Assembly (NCBI RefSeq): GCF_051622035.1
Contig: NC_135365.1
Coordinates: 14,240,001-14,304,000 of the forward strand
DNA from: Arctopsyche grandis
Lineage: Eukaryota; Arthropoda; Insecta; Trichoptera; Hydropsychidae
Direction: 5' to 3'
Length of the DNA stretch: 64,000 bases
Both the position numbers and the translations under genes were made by a program. How positions within the stretch are numbered: the stretch's first letter is position 1; every line of letters begins with the position of its first letter. Under the pieces are notes generated by a model. It was not told where the DNA came from and made no database searches. It was given only the letters and a program-made list of their open reading frames with translations. Below, piece by piece: positions 59,371 through 64,000 of this stretch.

Positions 59371-61375
59371 TCGGAACCTATTAATATAATAGCGATAATC
59401 GTGATCTATATAAATGATTTTTATCTTTTAGGTTGGGTTTATTCCGGCATTCCTGGGTTGGGCAAAGTACGGCATTCCTGTCTTATCTGACTATCCCGTT
59501 ACAGAAATTTTAATGAACTTGTTACTCACGTATATGAATGTGAGAAAGTGAATTTGATTATTGCGGGAACTACATTGATAGGCGAGGTACATAACAGTAT
59601 GTAGTTCGTTTTTCAAAGTTCGTACTGGAATCAAAGTCGCAGTTTATATATACAAATAATAATCGTGCATATATTCTATATACATACATACCTATACATA
59701 CATATATTTTGCAAATGTAGTTCTTATCTCGCTGCCGGCCATGTGCTCGAGTTTGATAAAAGCTACAACTTGATCATCGACCTCAATAAACGCAGACGCT
59801 AACAGCCACTCGTGTGAAAATTCGCCGTTGGATTTTCCGCCGCATTTTCACTCGCACATTAACTATAATTTTGCGGGTAAACTTCATAATTAAATCGCGG
59901 TCGATTTCAGCTCACACATTCAACTTGCTAAATTCGCATCCCCCGCTCCGCTCTTGCGTCGTCGTTCCAGTTCATCGAGCAAATTACCCCGCATCGATGA
60001 TTTTCTATTGTTTGGTTTTGTATTGGGGAAAATTTAATAACGGTTTCCCCGATTGAGTTTCAATCACCGACCGACGATAAATCATTGGTCTCGTTTAACG
60101 CACAATAATTTCTTTCCACCCCATCCCAATTCATGTTTCCGAACGAGCGATGCGTACGTTTTCCCATAATTTAATAGCTTGCGGTGTTTGGCGTGTATAA
60201 ATAAATTTAACGGATAAACTCTACTTGAAGTTTCCATATATTTCACGCGTTTCGAAATTAATTCCAGTTGCCTAGTTCGGTTTATGGCGTCTACTTTGTC
60301 TTAATTAGCAAAAGCCGATTTTCTCCGCGCACAATTTTCATCAGACATTTAATTCCGCTGTAATTCTACAGGGCTGTTTTTGTATTTCACACTTAGTGAG
60401 ATTTGTTTTCGAGTCTAAAGCGCTTGAAGGTGTTGTTTAAAGTGACGAGAGCCATCTGATATCTGGGATAATTTCCGGTCTCTCGCTTAATAACCTTCCG
60501 CGTCACTTCTCAATCCTCTCAGAATTATATATTTTCTTTGTCTTCTCCCTTTCTGTATCTACCATAATCACATTAACACTTTCCCCCTAATAAAGACAGA
60601 TACATCTATCGTATCGGATTTGAACGAACTTATACAAAAAGAATGGAACCCTCATAATCAGTGTAATCATATACATACATATATGTACTATTACGAAATT
60701 TTATGAGTTTGCTTTAATGAAAATCTACATTACAAAACCATACATGTCTTCTTCTATAGTAAGTTTCACATATCGTTGTCTTACTCGACTTCTTAAGAAG
60801 GCGATTCTTTTGTAATTTACTCACTAGCTCATAAAATAATCATATATCTAATATGATTATTTTATGTACATACATATGTACATTCCCTGTTCCAATGTTT
60901 CGAACATTAAATTTTCAAATTGTATTCTAATAATGCACCCAACGATATTTCATCGGCCTATAAGTCCGTAATAAATAATATTACCTATGGGTTATTTCCA
61001 TTGATGTATAATACACATAGATGGGCCCTGACGTGTGATTTTGGTCGGAGATCTTGTCTTCACTAACTGAGGGGTGCGGGGGGTTTAACTAGCGGGGAAG
61101 TTGGGAAAAAAATGTTTTTTTTTTTCCCTACGACGCAGCGGTACCTACTGTGGAGGTAGAAACTGTGCATGCGCCATGTATTTTGCATGCGCCAAAAGGG
61201 AGACCAGTATAAGACGTGAGGGCGGATCTAGTGTATTATATATCAATGGTTATTTCACTGAAAAAATTAGCGGAGACTCAAAGTAAGTTGATTTTTTTTG
61301 CATTTACTGCATTTTGCACTGAATTTTTCGATTTAAATTTATAATAGAGTGTACGAATCCGTATACCAGTGATCA

Positions 61376-61800
61376 TCATCATCATCATCATCATTCACAG
61401 CCATTCACCATCCACTTTTCACCAGCCTTTCCAAAATGCTTTCATTCGTCTCCGTTTTGAACTGTCATCCATCCTACCCCCCACATTTTTATGATTTAAT
61501 CCACCCATCTGCCCTGCAACCTTCCTTGTACCCTTTTAAATTCTCTCGGGCACCATTCGAGCACTTATTTCGTACATCCATCGTCCGTTTTTCTAGCTAC
61601 GTGACCATTGCCATTTCAATCTCTTCACTTCAATCAACCACAGTTGTCATACTTCTAACCCACGTATTTCGTTTTCTATCTATCCTTGTTATGTCAAGCA
61701 TACAGCGTTCCACACTTCTTTGAGTGCACTGGACCTTATGTAGCATTCTGGCGTTCAATTACCGAGTTTCGCACCCATACACAGTGACATTTTAGTCTAT
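61376..61800 (-). mobile_element. RTE-like LINE, 3' coding remnant
   Basis: Read on the minus strand, the pieces CMLDITRIDRKRNTWV and YGCETR, in interrupted frames, resemble the C-terminal part of RTE-type reverse transcriptases of insects. The plus strand begins with an ATC microsatellite that is part of the element's 3' end. Stops and frameshifts show it is dead. Confidence 0.6.
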
Positions 61801-62537
61801 AAAAGACCACACCTATGCCTGTCCATCCAAATGCATTGAAAAAAACTCCAACTTCCCTGTTTCTCATCTGGTGTGTATCAAACCACAAATGCGTGCATCA
61901 GGTCACTAATAGTATTATACTTTGATTTAGAAATTAAAAAAAAATATATCAATTGAATGGTTTGCTTTATACATACATAGGTGTGTGGTTAAAATAATAT
62001 CGTATTCTGCTCGACACACCTGTGCAATTATATTACCCCCAAAACGATTATTTTCCCATAAAATATTCATATGAACTGCTTTGCGTGACTCTTCCTTACA
62101 ACCCTCGCAAAGCGAACAATGAATCACTCTGAAAAATATGTATGTTTTATGTCTGTAACAAAAAATTCTATAATACCTCATACACATTGAATAATACATA
62201 ATCTGAGGTTATTTGTATTTCTATAAAAAAAGTAACACATTTTCTTACAGTTAAAGTTTTCTTCGAATAGGGAAAAGGACTTAAAAAAAAGTTTCTTAGA
62301 ACGTGTACGCACACTACATTTTCCCAACCGTGACTCCCCTGGATCGATACTCCCCGTTTCCACCCCGGTCTCCTTCCTCATCGGACATACATAGTAACAG
62401 TCCTTGCTAAAGCATATTATAGTCACGCAACCCATACCTCATGACTCACACGTGAAAACCGCTCACTTTTCCAATGAAAAGAATAAAACATAACGCATAT
62501 TCATCAGACCCGTGCGATAATTCTGCAACGACGCGTG

Positions 62538-63080
62538 ATGCAAATAGTTTTAGCAGATGAAAGCCCGTGCAAATTTGGCCTTTGTGCGAAAAGACCACCA
62601 TAAAAATATCAACGGTGCCGCCTGCTTTGCAAATCTACGAATTTTTATTATACTCTCGTATTGACATGCAAATGGTGCGTTTATTTCCGCCATTGTTTAT
62701 CTCGGGGTTGTTTATTTTGCGTTGATTAGTTCTGTAGGTATGTATAATACATGCTAGGTACGTTCGGCAACCTTGTTTTGTCACATTGTCGTACAAACAC
62801 ATACGGTTTGTTGAATATTTCCACTTCTATCTCCTATCCGACGCATTGATATGCAAATTGAAAGACGACGGCTCAACAATCTCTAACGCCGATATATACA
62901 CGTAGATACGTCTCTTGTATAAAATTGAACATGTAAAAATATTCCGGAATTATGTACATATTCACCACATTTTTCTTTGCCCTCTATTATTTTGCTCTCT
63001 TGTTTGAATTTAACTTTTTGAATTTTTGCGGGTCGGTTCGCCCGTGGCAAATCGGCTTTCAATTAAACTTCGATTTGCAT
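62538..63080. promoter_or_regulatory. Cluster of perfect POU octamer motifs, candidate enhancer
   Basis: Four exact ATGCAAAT sites lie in 543 bases: 62538-62545, 62666-62673, 62851-62858 (plus strand) and 63073-63080 (minus strand). A near match GTGCAAAT lies at 62568. The surroundings have few repeats and more CpG than the rest of the intron. POU-domain factors bind this octamer, so a neural enhancer of the surrounding gene is possible. Confidence 0.4.
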
Positions 63081-64000
63081 ATTCTACGAGACCTTTGTGT
63101 GGCGGTAGCTTGAATTTAAATTAACGTTTCAAACTCTGGAAACCGTACAAATTGGGCAAAAGTCTAAGGTAAAGTTTTCATTTACTAATATCCATAGATA
63201 TATAAAAAAAAGTCGAATCCTTTCAAACAATCCTTATTGGAATTGAATTTCTGAAAATTAACGATGCTATTGATTGGTTCTGAGGTTTTCTCGTAACGAT
63301 CAAACGGTTAACTTTTTGCAAATAGAAAATATGACGTGGTTTCTTGTACAGATTGATTCAATATTACAACCTAACGAAATAAAGATTAAATCCTATTTTA
63401 TGTACTACGCTAATAAAAATGTCTATACCCTTCAGGTATAAACACAGATTACCTAAACACAATCTGCTTTAGGTCATCGACTTTAGAGAGTCTTTAATTA
63501 ATATTATGTATTAGATGTATTATGAACATTTATAAGGATTGTAAATAGGTTTTTGAGCTCTTTTTCCTATTATGCTTTAGATTAACATTAGAATAATATA
63601 ATACTGTGATTACTAACCAAATTAAATTAAATTGTAAAATAGAAAATGATCAGTAGATCAGTAGCTATTAAAATAGATATAAGATGTATTGTGAACATAA
63701 TTTCGTAATAATAAAAAGCATTTAAAAATCAAAAAAATGTACTACGCTAATAGAGTACTCTTTTTCTCCCGTTAATCGCTTAATGCTGCGGTCTTCAAAG
63801 TGGGTTTTGTAGAACCCTTAGGTTTTGCAAAACCTTTGAAGCATTACTCAAATAGAAAATCATGAAAATATTATTAATAAAATTTTAAGTTTTAAACGAA
63901 ACGTGTATCTAAATTGACCTTATAGTAATACGGATTGGATTCAAAAAATACATAGCATACTTTTTTCGTACTTTTATGAATTAAATAAATCTAAATTCGA

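Larger units (their letters stand above)
36886..64000. other. Probable long skywalker intron, transposon-rich, to window edge
   Basis: No exon of the remaining TBC or TLDc domain was recognised in these 27 kb, nor another cellular gene. The area holds mobile elements and repeats listed separately. Between them, 47755-50400, 51120-53300, 55870-57940 and 59370-61370 are AT-rich with ACAT microsatellites. The stretch 59800-60420 has more CpG than its surroundings and could be regulatory. From 63100 to the end no feature was recognised except a possible hAT-like remnant near 63790 (CTGCGGTCTTCAAAGTGGG). Confidence 0.5.

Noticed and set aside
61376-61400. ATC trinucleotide run as an independent microsatellite or CRISPR-like repeat
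   Set aside because: It belongs to the RTE-like LINE 3' end and has no spacers.

Overview
The window looks like nuclear DNA of a holometabolous insect, most likely a moth or a close relative. It is AT-rich, its genes have GT-AG introns and insect-type proteins, it is full of ACAT/ATGT microsatellites, and it carries many short DNA transposons. The order Lepidoptera is an inference from the repeat flavour and gene structures; no marker here proves it. I found no rRNA, intact tRNA or CRISPR array.

The left 14 kb is gene-dense. In order it holds: the 5' part of the splicing factor U2AF large subunit (minus strand, running off the left edge); a complete three-exon EMC5/MMGT1 gene (plus); a single-exon GAR1 gene for the H/ACA snoRNP (minus); a 14-exon shugoshin (plus, 546 residues, recognised by its C-terminal basic SGO motif and N-terminal coiled coil); and a single-exon SAAL1 homologue (minus), convergent with shugoshin. 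These are housekeeping genes for splicing, ER membrane insertion, pseudouridylation and chromosome cohesion. They share no pathway, and I see no operon-like logic.

From about 14 to 18 kb lies a transposon cluster: a hAT-type MITE, a tandem pair of LTRs and a Harbinger element with a truncated transposase. Next comes a GC-rich stretch with a hexamer repeat. From about 18.7 kb to at least 36.9 kb, and probably to the right edge, lies the 5' part of one long gene, the TBC1D24/skywalker homologue. It seems to have two alternative N-termini (19111 and 28699) that join at an AG|GT site inside the coding sequence, then a conserved exon at 36681-36885. The downstream exons were not found and probably lie beyond 64 kb.

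The long introns hold a nearly complete sample of insect transposons, often with exact target-site duplications (TSDs). They include hAT MITEs (8-bp TSD), Harbinger MITEs (TTA/TAA), a piggyBac MITE (TTAA), a 9-bp-TSD Mutator-like MITE, Tc1/mariner elements (TA) including a dead 1.65-kb Tc1 with an intron in its transposase, Helitrons, foldback elements, LINE fragments and tRNA-derived SINEs. Several are nested. The most interesting points are the dual-character splice junction in skywalker, the nested foldback elements, a large hairpin inserted between direct repeats at 42.8-43.2 kb, and a cluster of perfect POU-octamer motifs at 62.5-63.1 kb. I found no convincing wholly new biological system.
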